Source: Globisporangium splendens
Taxonomy: Eukaryota; Oomycota; Peronosporomycetes; Pythiales; Pythiaceae
Assembly: GCA_006386115.1 (NCBI GenBank)
Contig: VFIW01000006.1
Location: forward strand, 268,502-332,501
DNA: 64,000 nucleotides
Direction: 5' to 3'
The notes below the pieces were generated by a model. The model saw only the letters and a program-made list of their open reading frames with translations. It had not been told where the DNA came from and did not search any database. Position numbers and translations under genes: made by a program. Shown one piece after another: positions 9,951-21,494 of the stretch (positions are counted from its first letter, which is position 1; each line of letters begins with the position of its first letter).

Positions 9951-12682
9951 CTTCGAATGCAAGCAACTGGTCCAAGTGCATCCAAGCCTTACGTGTCAGA
10001 CTTCGACTTGCGCGTCTCAAAACTCACTCTGTCGCCCAACGTGCAGCAATTGCCAGTGCCGTCATCATACCCAAAGTGCTTTATGTGGCCAGGCACTCCT
10101 GGCCCTCTATGGCTATTGTCAATCAGCTACACGACCTAATGAAACAATTTATCTGGGGCTCAAGGAATGGTAAGCCTGCGAAACCGTGGATGAAGGAAGA
10201 ACAAGCCGAGCTCAAAAAAATGAATGGAGGCTTGTCAGTACCCAACATCAGAACTGAGCTGATGACGATGAGTGCCACAGCAGTCTCCAAATGGTCACTC
10301 ACTACCTCTCACATCGATCAGGTCATCGGGGAAATCTTGCTGCACAACACAAGGGATTCTTCGATGTACATCACGCCGCTCGATGCAATCCCAAGGCGGC
10401 CACCCCAGCTTCGTGATAACATGTGGACAACTGGCGCAGCATTATGTGCGTCGCTCCATTCTCGACCCTATGAGCCCAGAGAACGTGACAATGTACGTTG
10501 ATGTTACGAGCACTTCAAGTCGACAATTGTGCAGACTCAATGGGACGGCGATGTGCTCCAGATCGACCTCAGCTCTAAAATGTCTGACAGGCTTCCAGGT
10601 ATCATCGCTGAAGGACGAAAGCTACGTGGGACATTCTGTGCAGAATGGTTGCCATACATGACCTCGACTGCAGATGGGTGGCTTCTTGATTCCAGCGGCT
10701 CCCCTTACAAGCTTGCTCACACATCATTATCAGTTGGAACAGCACAACTGGGCGACATACTTCGATGGGAGTGGATAAGACCAGGAGTGTTTAACTTCAT
10801 CCCAACATGTGGAATCTCCGGATTCTCCCGGCCGTCTATTCGAGCGCTCGAGCGGTTATGTGCTACGTTGGTATCCAACTTCCCACAGCTTCTGTATCGA
10901 CCACAGCAAGCAAATGTGCTTCAGCTGTACAACGGGCAACGTCATTATAACCACGAATGGCATCTGCACACCAGTGAAGCAACTCTGACCCACGTCGACA
11001 CGACCCTAGTCAAAGCTACGCATACAGTTCACTCCGCAATGGACTGTGACGTCATGGCAACAAGAGACTTGAACGGGCAGAAGGTCTCGTTCCATGCACA
11101 TCCACGTTTCACAAGAATCGTGCAACTATGGGGTGGCAACGGACGATACAATACGACCAGATCTTTCTACCGGCAACAAGTTGCAGCAACGAGGACACAA
11201 ATTGGCAAAGATACTCGAGATGCAGCAGTCAACAAAGCTGTCCAAACAGCAGGATCTCTGTGGTCTGGACTGCAATTAATCCAGTGGAGCGAATTACACA
11301 ACATCCCAGGGATTACAGTTTATATGGCCCAGACTCTTCTCCGGCTGAAAGCCAATCGACTCTCCATGTGGAACTACGAGAAAGCTGATCTATCCTGCTC
11401 GAATCCCGAATGCTCCCAAGTTGTCCAATCTTCTGTTCAACATCTACTCTGGGAGTGTCCGAAAGCCAGACTCGTGTGGAACTACTTTTATGCGCTATGG
11501 GCGAAGATCGGAATCACTCCTGGTCACGACCCCGCAATCTGGATCTTCAGTCTGGATCTACCACATACTCCAAGGCAGGCATGGACCACGATCAAGAGGC
11601 ACATTATCGGATACAAGTGCTCCAATGAACATCTCCAAGATCATCTCCATCCCGTCGCACACATGCTGTGGCGATACATGAGCGCGTCGCTCATACAGAC
11701 CATTTGGTGTGCGCATCTGCGACGCATGGATTCGGATCCAATCAAATCGACTTCTGAGATGGCGATCATGATGACCAGATTAGAGGCAGGAATGCGAAAT
11801 CTCACACGACTCGCTGAAGCGCAAGCTGGAGACTCGGACGGTCGCACGGTTGCAGCAGTTCTCAAGGCATATGTCGACTGCTTTCTCAGCCAAACCGACG
11901 CCATCCCCTTGACTACAAGTGATACTCGCGGCGTTTACCTGTTGTTTTTCGATGGTGGATCACGCGGCAATCCAGGACCAGGAGGGACTGGATCCATTAT
12001 CGTGCGTGTCCATAAGGACTCGCACACAGCCAGTTTAGTTTGGGCCGCCAGCATGGGCTATAGCAGGAAGGACACGACCAACAACTTTGCCGAGTACTGG
12101 GGTCTCATACATGGACTCCGAGAAGCCCAACACAGTCACTTCGAACCGTTGTACGTGATTGGAGACAGTGCGCTCATTATCTCCCAACAGCGAATGCATC
12201 GGTCCCCTCGACAGCACCGACTGGCACGTTTATACCTGACAAGTCGACGACTCGCGGATTGCATCGACATCCGAGGATGGTACCATCACTACCGTGCCTT
12301 CAACAAGATGGCGGACTCAGCTGCCAACCTAACCATGGACACCAGAACCTCAACGCAGGTTCACTTCCCAACTCAAAGAGCTGCTTTCAACAATCTCACC
12401 CAGGATCTTGACAACGACGTCATGCATTGGCTTATGAGAAGTTCGGAAGACCCAAGGTCATTGGAAAACACAAGGCAGCCTCACATAGGACCAAAAGAAC
12501 ATGCCATCCTGGTCAAAGATTATTTAGCATTCAGAAGTGATCTAGTGCAATCCGCGCTGTAGACACATTTACACTCCTTCATGAAATTCGCAATGATTAA
12601 TTCGCAATGAAGATTAGGTAGGAGAATGGATATTGTAGGTCACGAAGATGAACCTAAATATACCTCTCCTTATAAAGATAAA
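9951..12682 (+). mobile_element. 5'-truncated non-LTR (LINE-type) retrotransposon inserted in the giant gene
   Basis: 2.73-kb insertion flanked by a 15-bp target-site duplication, oriented opposite to its host gene. It keeps only the 3' part of the polymerase ORF (end of the RT domain, zinc-knuckle region, RNase H) and a 120-bp 3' region ending in TATAAAGATAAA, a short repeat tail rather than poly(A). The 5' truncation is typical of incomplete target-primed reverse transcription. A second copy of the family sits at 17893-18839. Confidence 0.92.
9953..12562 (+). pseudogene. 3' part of LINE pol: RT thumb, zinc finger, RNase H
   Basis: One frame runs from the truncation point to TAG at 12560-12562, broken once by an in-frame TGA (10499-10501). 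The N-terminal part is the RT thumb/connection region (SVIIPKVLY-like segment, GGLSVPN motif). About residue 460 of the frame is a C-x4-C..H-x4-C finger of the zf-RVT type (CSNPEC...HLLWEC). The C-terminal third is a type I RNase H with apparently intact acidic residues: D in FFDGGSRGNPGPGG, E in NNFAEYWGL, D in VIGDSALI, and the AD in the final AFNKMAD helix. It cannot be an autonomous element because most of RT and the endonuclease are missing. Confidence 0.88.
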
Positions 12683-12697
12683 GACACGATCTGGATC
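12683..12697 (+). repeat. Target-site duplication, right copy (insertion 1)
   Basis: Second GACACGATCTGGATC, directly after the element's 3' repeat tail (ATAAAGATAAA). Confidence 0.9.
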
Positions 12698-15600
12698 GAC
12701 GATGACCCGGAGAGGCTCGTTTGTACAATGCCAGGTACTGGAAGCTGCGTATTCACCTGGATTGTTAGAGTCGTCGCCATTGCGAACAACGTGCCGTGAG
12801 CGCTGTTTGCGACGCGTGCTCGAGTTTACTGGAAGAACCACCGATCTGAATCGTGATTTGGAACAGTAGCTCGCGACTGCCACCCCCAGAGACGTACGTA
12901 GCTGCTCGCGCGCCAGCAGCCAGCTGCAACAGCAGTGTTGGTGCAGCTGGTGGTGGTACTGGTATAGGATTCGGGAGAAACGTCACGCGGCGAGAGAAAC
13001 GAACGGCGATTTGGATCGTGTCTCCTACACCGTAGGCGCCATTGGAGCTCTTCGCGAATACGCGCTCGACAGTCGAGGCAACAGACGATATCTCGATGCG
13101 AGAGCTAAACGACAGACTCCCTGGGAGCAATGGAGCTCCCAGACGCAGCGGTGCGTACACGCCGTCTGTGTCCGCGATGACTCCACCGTTGAGCTCCAGG
13201 GCTTTTCGCGAGGCTGCTTCCAAGAGTTTGCAGCTATCTCCCGTTACGATATCATACTGAAACGTGAGTTCGCTGGTGCCCGACCCACCAGTGTACACTG
13301 CAAACGTTGGAGGCAGTGCATCCGCATTGAGTTTCAGGATCGGCGTGCCAGTAACGGCGACGCGGCCACTGAACACGACGAAGAGACGAGCACGTTGGCC
13401 TGGAGAGTAGATTTCACCGCTCTCGAGGTCTGAGTAGATTCGCTGGATGCGAAATCCATTGGTGCGGATGAAAATCCTCTTGTTGTTGTCCACGAGACTT
13501 CGCACCGAGTTCACATGAAGTGGTACACCTGGCCGCGGCAGCGTCAGGTCGGCAGTCCGAGTCGGTACCATGGCTTGGCATCACACTTGGGCAGGGCGTC
13601 CCATGAACTCTCGTCCAGCCAGTAAAGGTTTTAGGATAAGTGATTCTGAATCGCGTAAATTCAGTGGCGTGTTGTGTGTACTATCCCCTGCGACGGGCAA
13701 ATATGCGAACCGAAGCACAGACGTGCCCGAGCCACTTTCGTAGATCGCCGTGCGATCAAAGATGCCTGCAACGTTCAGGATCAAAAGGGGAATGCCGACC
13801 ACCACGACGTTGCGGGAAAACTCGACCAAGATCTCCACTACTTCGCCGACGTCGTACGTTCTATCCAACGTGGTCAAGCGCACATCGATAATCGTTGGTT
13901 GCACCGAGTCGAGACACAGCGTCTTGGTGGTCGAGAGCGAGCCTGATTCACCAGGAGCGGGTAATGCATTTGTGTGCACTGCCGTCGACAGCCGCAGAAT
14001 CTGCGCGCGGTGCGTGAGATCCAGTGACTTGACGTAGTTGAGCTTGAGGTCACCATTTCGGTCACCGTGCACTTCCAGTGTCGCGCACTGGTCACCGATC
14101 ACGATAGCGTACGTGAACGTGAGTGTCGTCGTCTCATTCCCCTCCGTGTACGTGGCAAACGCACCCATTCGTCCCGTTTCCAACCGCACAGTCGGTGATC
14201 CAAACACAAGAACAGGTAACGAGAACACGATCTGGAGTGTGATCGTATCGCCAGGATGGTACGTGCCGTTGGGCGTCGTGGACGTGACGCGCAGCACGCG
14301 TGGCTGGGTCGACCTGATGGAGATCGCGCGGTTGCCACTCAGTGAATGCAGTGAACGCGGTGGAGGGAGTGCCAGTAGTGCATCCGTTGTTGGGAACGTC
14401 GAAGTGCGGCGAATGGCCGAGTCACCGACTCAGAACTCGCCCTGGAGAATCCGCGCGCCGGTAGAAACAATGTCGATCGCCTGGCGACGACCTGCGAATG
14501 CGGTGCACGCAGATGCGTCGGTTGGTACCAGGTCGAGCAAATCTGGGCTGTAGCGCATGGTGATGCGATAGCGATATCCATTCCGTAAATTGCAGCGCGT
14601 GATCGCCGTGATCCCGATCGTCACAAGTTCTGGGACGGCCGCCTCGAGTTTTGCAGACAGCTCCTGCACGGTGTCTTTGTGTACTGGTGGGATATCAATG
14701 CGCTCGGTCGTGCGGATCGTGCCTACGCCAGCTGCACTCGCACTGAAATCGCCGTAGAATAATCGGAAGCTACCGCGCAAAATGGGACTCGCGGCTTCCG
14801 TGCCAACGTCGAACTCCAGTAGCGTACTTCGTGTTGTGTACAGAGCTTGGGTGTCCATGGACACGGTTTCAAGCGCAAGTTGAGGAGTACCTGTCACAGC
14901 CACGGGGACTGAGAACTCGACCAGTGCATCAAGCACGCCTGGTCGGTAGGTCATGTCGGCATTCAGATTCACATTGACCACACTACTCAGAGTGCATGGC
15001 ACGAGCGCACCAGTGCCACACGCGAACGCCTGGCAGCCATCTCCATTGGTTTTCACCTTCACACGCAGTGATTGGAGCCCCATCGAGGGAAACGTGGACG
15101 TGATCACGTACCGATGGCCATCGTGGAAGGTGCTTGTGTCTTTGGCGACGTTCACTTGGGGCACGAGGCCGGAGATCGCTTCCAATGCACTCTCAAGTGA
15201 CGTGGCCGCCATATTCCAGTCTAGGCATGTCGTTTCGTGCCTGGTATCACCTGAATTGCCGCCATACACCAGTTTGAACTCACTCTGCGTGAGACTCACT
15301 TGGTTGAACACGTCGATCGTCTGCACCACAAGCGATGTGCTCACAGCGCGCGCAATGTCGCTACTCAATGTGACTTTGCGCACCACTGGCACCGACGAGT
15401 CGATGCGAATCGCGAGCTCGAAATCCAGTGCGCCAGGGGTATTTAGCTCCGGTAGCAGCAAATTCGCGAGCGTCATGGACGTCAGCGACGCCTTGCGACG
15501 GATGCACGTAGCGAGGATCGATTGCCATTACAGAATGCCAGGCCACAAAGCGCTGCCACGGATATGAGCCCGTTGCGTCGGCGAATACATTTCTTGCCAA

Positions 15601-17876
15601 AAAGCAAAAACTCGGACACTGGACTCACCAGCAGCACCGGCCGTGTTGCAGGTTGCGTGTGGTCACGATTCAGATACGAACTTGGCCGCGCGCCATCAAG
15701 AAACACCCAGGACGGCGCATCGAGCACCCCTGTGGATCTCGCGATGCGTATCTGCGATTTCAAATTCACGGCGTCGACCTCGTCTCACGTCGCGTGCAGT
15801 CCCGCATCTTTACCTGCGGCTTTGAAGTGAAGCCGCATGTTTGTTGCACTCTGCGAACTATCGAAATTGAGACCGAGCGGCTGCTGCTCCAGGGATTTCC
15901 AGACTGGTGTCGCGAGGTTCCCATTGAACTGCTTGATGCGAATGCGGAGCGGGGCTCTGCTCGCCGCGCCCGATGAGGTTTCGCGCCACGCGACGATCAA
16001 CGACGATCCCAAGCACGCGACACTCGGAGCTCGTGCGCTCATCGCAGTGTTCACATTGAGTCCAAACGCCGTGTTGCCATCCACAAACACCCATTTTGGC
16101 GCGGCATCCGTGCCAGCGAACGCTGCGACGCGTATCTGGTGCGCATTCGTCGTTGGCTCGATCTCATCCCATGCGGCATAGAGTACCGAGACGGCTGCAT
16201 TTGCGGCGGATCGGCATGACGCGAGCCGCACATGCTGCGCAGCACTCGTTGTCGTGGCGTAGTTTAATCCCCTCGATGCGAGATTTCCAGCGGCAAACGT
16301 CCACGCGGGCGTCAGATCTTGACCATTGAACACTGCGACCCGAACTTGGGTGATCACTGTTGTTGCGCTCACTTCATGCCACGCAGCGTACAATTTCGAA
16401 TTGTGTACGAGCAAATGGGGTGACGCCGCGCTTTGCGTCGGATCCCGGTTGACCCCAGAGCTGGTGGCCGGATTCCGACCCACAAATCGCCATTGCTGCG
16501 GTCCTGTGTATACGGCGACCTGGATCTGCGTGGGATTATTCGTGGCCGAACTTGTCTCGCGCCATGCCAAGTACATTTTCGCATTCATCGTCACGAGTAC
16601 GGGGGTCGCCGCGTCGTAGTTTGCATCAAAGTTGACGATCGACGCAGCGCTACTGCCGCCATCTTCCGAGCTCCACACGGGCGGGAACCGCGACCGCGAA
16701 TCGAAAGTTCGCACACGGATTTGCGCTTTGGAGGCTTGCGTCGCGGCGTTTTCGCTCCACGTGACAAAGACCGTGGTGCCGAGCGCTGCGGCGTTGACAA
16801 ACGCCACGTCCAGTCTACTGTCCTGGTTCAAACCGACGCTGCCAGTGCGCTTGAGAGCTGCACGCGAGAAATACGAGAGCCGAGTGATTGAGTGACCCAC
16901 AGCGACCGTGTACTTGAAACACAGTATGTCGTGCTCGTACGCGACCAGTGTCGCAGGAACACCGTACTCGACACCGGTGTTCAATGTCAGCGCCGGAACC
17001 CCGTCAGTCGTCTCGGACGCGACATCAATGGAAAAGTTGAACTGCACCGCTATCATGAGCTCATCGCCGACCGTGTACACGCCGTCGTACATTTCCGTGC
17101 TCACCGACAGCACGGCAGGCGGCGACGTGTCAATAGCGATGTGCGTCGCGGGCGCGAGACCACTCGTCAGCGAGGGCGGCAGCACCGTCGACACAAGTTT
17201 CCTACCAATCGACGCAATGAGGATACCGCCACTGAGACGCAGCGCGTAGATCCCGTCGTAATTGAGCAGGGTTGAGCGGTCGTCGACGCGGACAGTATAC
17301 CGAAGCGTCAGCGTATTCGAGCCCGAGCCGGAGATGTACGTTGCTTCATTCGTAGTCGTGAGTAGCAGGCTCGGGGTCCCAAGTGCCGTGTCGACGTCCA
17401 CAGGAGCCGAGAACTGCAGCAAGATATCGACGCGTTCTCCTACACCGACAGTGGCGTCCTCATGCAACTTCGTGATCGCTGATACAAACGCAGCCGCTTG
17501 GTCGATCGAAATGCCCTTTGAAGACAATCCACTCACAGGGAGTAGAAGCACTGCCGGTAACACCGGCACCATTGCCACGCGACGGATACCACCGGAAATC
17601 GATCCAAACGAAGCACGCAACGCATTGCGGTCGATGAAGTCAAACACACTCGCGTCATCAAAAGGCTCACAGCGAAACTCGAATGCGAGAACATTGGATC
17701 CACTGCCGCGTACGTACCTTGCGACTCGATCTACTTGTGATGGCGACGTCACGCCCATGCGCACGCCGCGTTCTCGTCGAGCACGACCACAGGCACGTCA
17801 AATGTTATCGTGAACGCAATGACATCCCCAGCACGGTAAACACCATCGCGGGTCACGGGGTCAGCACGCAAGATAC

Positions 17877-17892
17877 GCGGCGGACCCGTGTT
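17877..17892 (+). repeat. Target-site duplication, left copy (insertion 2)
   Basis: GCGGCGGACCCGTGTT occurs here and at 18840-18855. Removing the element plus one copy restores a continuous repeat-module frame (INTGPPRILRADP) in the giant gene. Confidence 0.92.
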
Positions 17893-18839
17893 TATCTTTA
17901 TCTTTATAAGGTGAGGTATATTTAGGTTCATCTTCGTGACCTACAATATCCATTCTCCTACCTAATCTTCATTGCGAATTTCATCTAGGAGTGAAAATGT
18001 GCCTATAGCGCGGATTGCAATAGATCACTTCTGAATGCTAAATAATCTTTGACCAGGATGGCATGTTCTCTTGGTCCTATGTGAGGCTGCCTTGTGTTGT
18101 CCAATGACCTTGGGTCTTCCGAACTTCGCATAAGCCAATGCACGACGTCGTTGTCAAGATCCTGGGTGAGATTGTTGAAAGCAGCTCTTTGAGTTGGGAA
18201 GTGGACCTGCGTTGAGGTTCTGGTGTCCATGGCTAGGTTGGCGGCTGAGTCCGTCACCTTGTTGAAGGCACGGTAGTGATGGTACCATCCTCGGATGTCA
18301 ATGCAATCCGCGAGTCGTCGACTTGTCTGGTATAAACGTGCCAATCGGTGCTGTCGAGGGGACCGATGCATTCTCTGTTGGGAGATAATCAGTGCACTGT
18401 CTCCAATCACGCACAACGGTTCGAAGTGACTGCGTTGGGCTTCTCGGAGTCCATGTATGAGACCCCAGTACTCGGCAAAGTTGTTGGTCGTGTCCTTCCT
18501 GCTATAGACCATGCTCGCGGCCCAAATTAAACTGGCTGTGTGCGAGTCCTTATGGACACACACGATAATGGATCCAGTCCCTCCTGGTCCTGGATTGCCG
18601 CGTGATCCACCATCGAAAAACAACAGGTATACGCCGCGAGTATCACTTGGAGTCAAGGGGATGGTGTCGGTTTGGCTGAGAAAGCAGTCGACATATGCCT
18701 TGAGAACTGCTGCAACCGTGCGACCGTCCGAGTCTCCAGCTTGCGCTTCAGCGAGTCGTGTGAGATTTCGCATTCCTGCCTCTAATCTGGTCATCATGAT
18801 CGCCATCTCAGAAGTCGATTTGATTGGATCCGAATCCAT
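17893..18839 (-). mobile_element. Second, shorter copy of the same LINE family, 5'-truncated
   Basis: 947-bp insertion in the same orientation as the host gene. The 3' end lies at 17893 with a (TAAAGA)n tail next to one target-site duplication; the 5' truncation lies at 18839. The sequence is nearly identical to 11.73-12.68 kb, so both insertions came from closely related, recently active source elements. Confidence 0.93.
18003..18839 (-). CDS. RNase H domain remnant of LINE pol (truncated)
   Basis: 278-codon open frame whose first codon, an internal Met of the parent ORF, happens to fall at the 5' truncation. It covers a helical linker and a full RNase H domain: FFDGGSRGNPGPGG, NNFAEYWGL, VIGDSALI and a final FNKVTDSAAN where the parent has FNKMADSAAN. 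The frame is intact to TAG. It is unlikely to be expressed as a gene because it has no promoter of its own and lies inside a pseudogene. Confidence 0.8.
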   Translation of the reverse strand: MDSDPIKSTSEMAIMMTRLEAGMRNLTRLAEAQAGDSDGRTVAAVLKAYVDCFLSQTDTIPLTPSDTRGVYLLFFDGGSRGNPGPGGTGSIIVCVHKDSHTASLIWAASMVYSRKDTTNNFAEYWGLIHGLREAQRSHFEPLCVIGDSALIISQQRMHRSPRQHRLARLYQTSRRLADCIDIRGWYHHYRAFNKVTDSAANLAMDTRTSTQVHFPTQRAAFNNLTQDLDNDVVHWLMRSSEDPRSLDNTRQPHIGPREHAILVKDYLAFRSDLLQSAL

Positions 18840-18855
18840 GCGGCGGACCCGTGTT
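18840..18855 (+). repeat. Target-site duplication, right copy (insertion 2)
   Basis: Second GCGGCGGACCCGTGTT, abutting the 5'-truncated end of the element. Confidence 0.92.
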
Positions 18856-21179
18856 GATGACGATCGCCGAGGTGGAACCGAGACTCGTGGCTGTCCCCGG
18901 AGCCGCTAGCGTCACATCGGCGTCCGTGGCGGGAGTTGTCGATAGCTGTTTAATTGCGCTGCCGGAGTTTATGCGCAGCGACGACGTTGACGTGCACTCG
19001 AGGTCCAGTGGTACATCACCACGCTGCACGTCATAACAAAACACGAGCGTCGAAGTGCCGCTGCCTCGAGCATACGCCGCAGGTCGATACCCAGGCATGA
19101 AGATCTGGACGTTTGGACCAACACCAAGCGCTACGATAGTCGGATTTACGACCGTACCAGTGTACACCTCGAGCATCGCGACGTCGTCGCCGTTGACGCT
19201 GTCGATCGTCAGCAGCTGGCCGTCAATCTCAAACTGCAGTCCTTTGTTGGTCGCGGTTGTCAGTCCATGATTCACTGCAGGAAACCGGATCGTCTTAGGA
19301 CTGTTGCTCCCAATTGGTGCTGCGACGACGAATTCGCCAGAGAACAAGTCCACTCTCCCTGTGTGTAGCAGCAACTCGGGAATTCCCGTAACGACCACGG
19401 GGCATCAAACGTCACGGCGATCTCGATCGTATCTCCTGCCGTGTACTGACCGTTCAGTGTTACTGCTGCCACGCCTTTCACCTTGGGGCTGTATCTTTCG
19501 ATTGCACAATGTACTGGAACTCAGCGGTGATGCCGTCACCCAAAACTTGCACAAACAGGATGATTCGGTCAACGAGACCAGTGTCGGGCTCCAAGACACG
19601 ACAATCGGCAGCGAAAAATGCACATGAATCAAGATCGCTTCGCCGATCCCAAACGTGCCACCGTTATGCGGGGATGTGGCGCTTATCACGCGCGGTGGCA
19701 ACACGTCGATCACGAGTGCGTGGAATGCCGACAAACTGCTGCCCATCCCGGATTTCCAGTCGCCTTTGGATCCTGGCGGCGGTAATTTTGCATTCGCAGG
19801 CACCTGTTGTGTCGCTGCGTCAACCGTAACGATTGCCGCGGAAGACAATAGCATCAGCGAGTCGCTGTTGACGTACTCCAACCGCGAGGATGCATCTCCA
19901 GGCTGCACGACGTGCTTCAAGCGCAACGTTTCGCGTCCATCCGATTCACAAACGCCGCGACGTGGTCGGGAACGTCGTTGCCCTTTTGTGTCTCCCACGC
20001 CTGTGTCGCGATCGCAGGAGAATAGCGAATGTGGTCCAACTTGGTACCATCGCCGCCGACGTTGCTCACATCAGCCGCGAGCTCGGGCAAGTCGCCATCG
20101 TTTCCGTCAGTGTTGACCGATTCGAACGTGATCGTGATGTTGTTTCCAAAAAACGTGCACGCAGCATCTTCATCGATTGAGTACTCGACCTGGACCTGGT
20201 CGATCTTCGTCATGCATGTGAGGTACGCGCGCAGCATGCGCTGGTTCGCATTGTACGGGATGTTGTACACGCGTTGGCCCACAAAGCCTACAGAGAAAGT
20301 GCCGGCTGTGGCCAGGCACCGCAATCGCTGGATCTCGCGCCTATGGCACGACGATGTATGGGACCCAGTGCGCAGTACGAGGCTAGGAGGTGTCGCGCCA
20401 ATGACTTGCACACTCGACTGAACTCGACAAACAAGTAGATCTCTTCACCAAATCCCCATTGCCCGTCGGCACGATCGGAATATACGCGCGTGACCTTGGC
20501 AGGACCCTTGCTGTCGACGCGGATTTGCTCACGCGGTACATCGATGCTGAGCAGCAATTCGCCACCATCAGGGATGTACAGATTTGCGTCCAAGCGAATT
20601 TCCTATTGGCAAATTGATACGCACATGCATACACGCGCATCACATGATCAGACGAGTAGAGAGCAATATTCTGGAGCTTGAAAAAATCCGCAAGCAATAC
20701 TTACCGCTTGTGAGTTGGCGTTCACGACCGTGACGACGTCGGCAGCCTGTGGAATCGGCTCGATCGCGCTCGCCACCCGCAGTAATGCCGGCCAGAGCAC
20801 AATGCACAGCAGCAACAATCGCAGCAGCAAGGGGTGGTCACTGTTCCTGCTGCTGTATCGACGGAGGCAAACGTCAGGATTGTATGGCTGCTGTCGTTCT
20901 GCAGTGCGTACAGGGCTGCGCAGACACTTGTGGGTGGTGGTTCTGTGGCGAGTGTCCATGCTCCACCACTTTCGTCGTTCACTTGCACAAGCAGATTGCT
21001 CGTGAGTGTGGTGCTCTCTCTGTTTTCTGCAATCTTTGATCCATCGACCCGACGCATGACGTTTCACCAAGATTTTGCTTTTCTTCTATCGTTTCGAAAG
21101 AAGATCATTGTGCACACAAATGGAAGATCCGCTGAACCATCACTGGGTGACTCGAATGCCTGAATGGTGGTCTATCGAT

Positions 21180-21272
21180 TGACTCATCATTGACGGATCC
21201 CTTTCCAGATCTTTGATGACTCATCAAGATCTTGAACGATCATTGACAATGATGACTCATAAAAATGAGTCA
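21180..21272. promoter_or_regulatory. Cluster of four bZIP (AP-1/GCN4-type) sites
   Basis: Four TGA(C/G)TCA heptamers lie within 93 bp: 21180-21186, 21217-21223, 21253-21259 and 21266-21272 (the last inverted). They sit in the ~425-bp divergent region between the giant surface-protein gene and the LRR gene. Density and spacing suggest a bidirectional regulatory element. Binding is inferred from the motif only. Confidence 0.5.
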
Positions 21273-21494
21273 CCAAGATTCGATCGATCACCACTCACAG
21301 GCTCTGGTCACCGAGTGGCAGCTTCTTCGTCGAATGGCAGAGCGGGTTTATTTCTGGGAGCTTGAGAGAGTAATTGTAGTGCCACCCGGCTTCGTGCCAC
21401 TTGCAGAGAGCGCCACCCGAAGCCAGCACACTCACTCTTCATCGCCACTCGTTTCTCTCATCACCGTCAGCAGCACACAGCATTTTCTGAAAGT

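Larger units (their letters stand above)
7819..21070 (-). pseudogene. Giant repeat-built cell-surface protein gene, broken and carrying two retrotransposon insertions
   Basis: Exon 1 (to 20705) has a hydrophobic signal-like segment (HPLLLRLLLLCIVLWPALL); its ATG is uncertain. A GT-AG intron (20704-20603) joins in phase to the rest. The protein repeats ~100-residue beta-sandwich modules (pattern DGVY..GD.I.I.V.FS.PV.V.G.P.L.L......Y..GSG...L.F.Y.V..GD). It also has G.F.L.Y.G...ALEA-type modules and about six propeller-like repeats (QIRV..F....P.W...G.N...LY.AW.E; ~15.7-16.8 kb). Near the C-terminus come a P-domain-like segment (GTWTLAIRDT..ISDWVLSI), a Ca-binding DRDGDGILDASEAD motif and a DTITFTIS module. 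In-frame TGAs lie at 13581, 14430 and 15785. Frameshifts occur near 20410, 19950, 19580, 19405, 17765, 15480, 12770 and 9890. The last ~730 codons are open (stop TAG). Intact modules suggest recent decay; a few breaks may be assembly errors. Confidence 0.78.
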
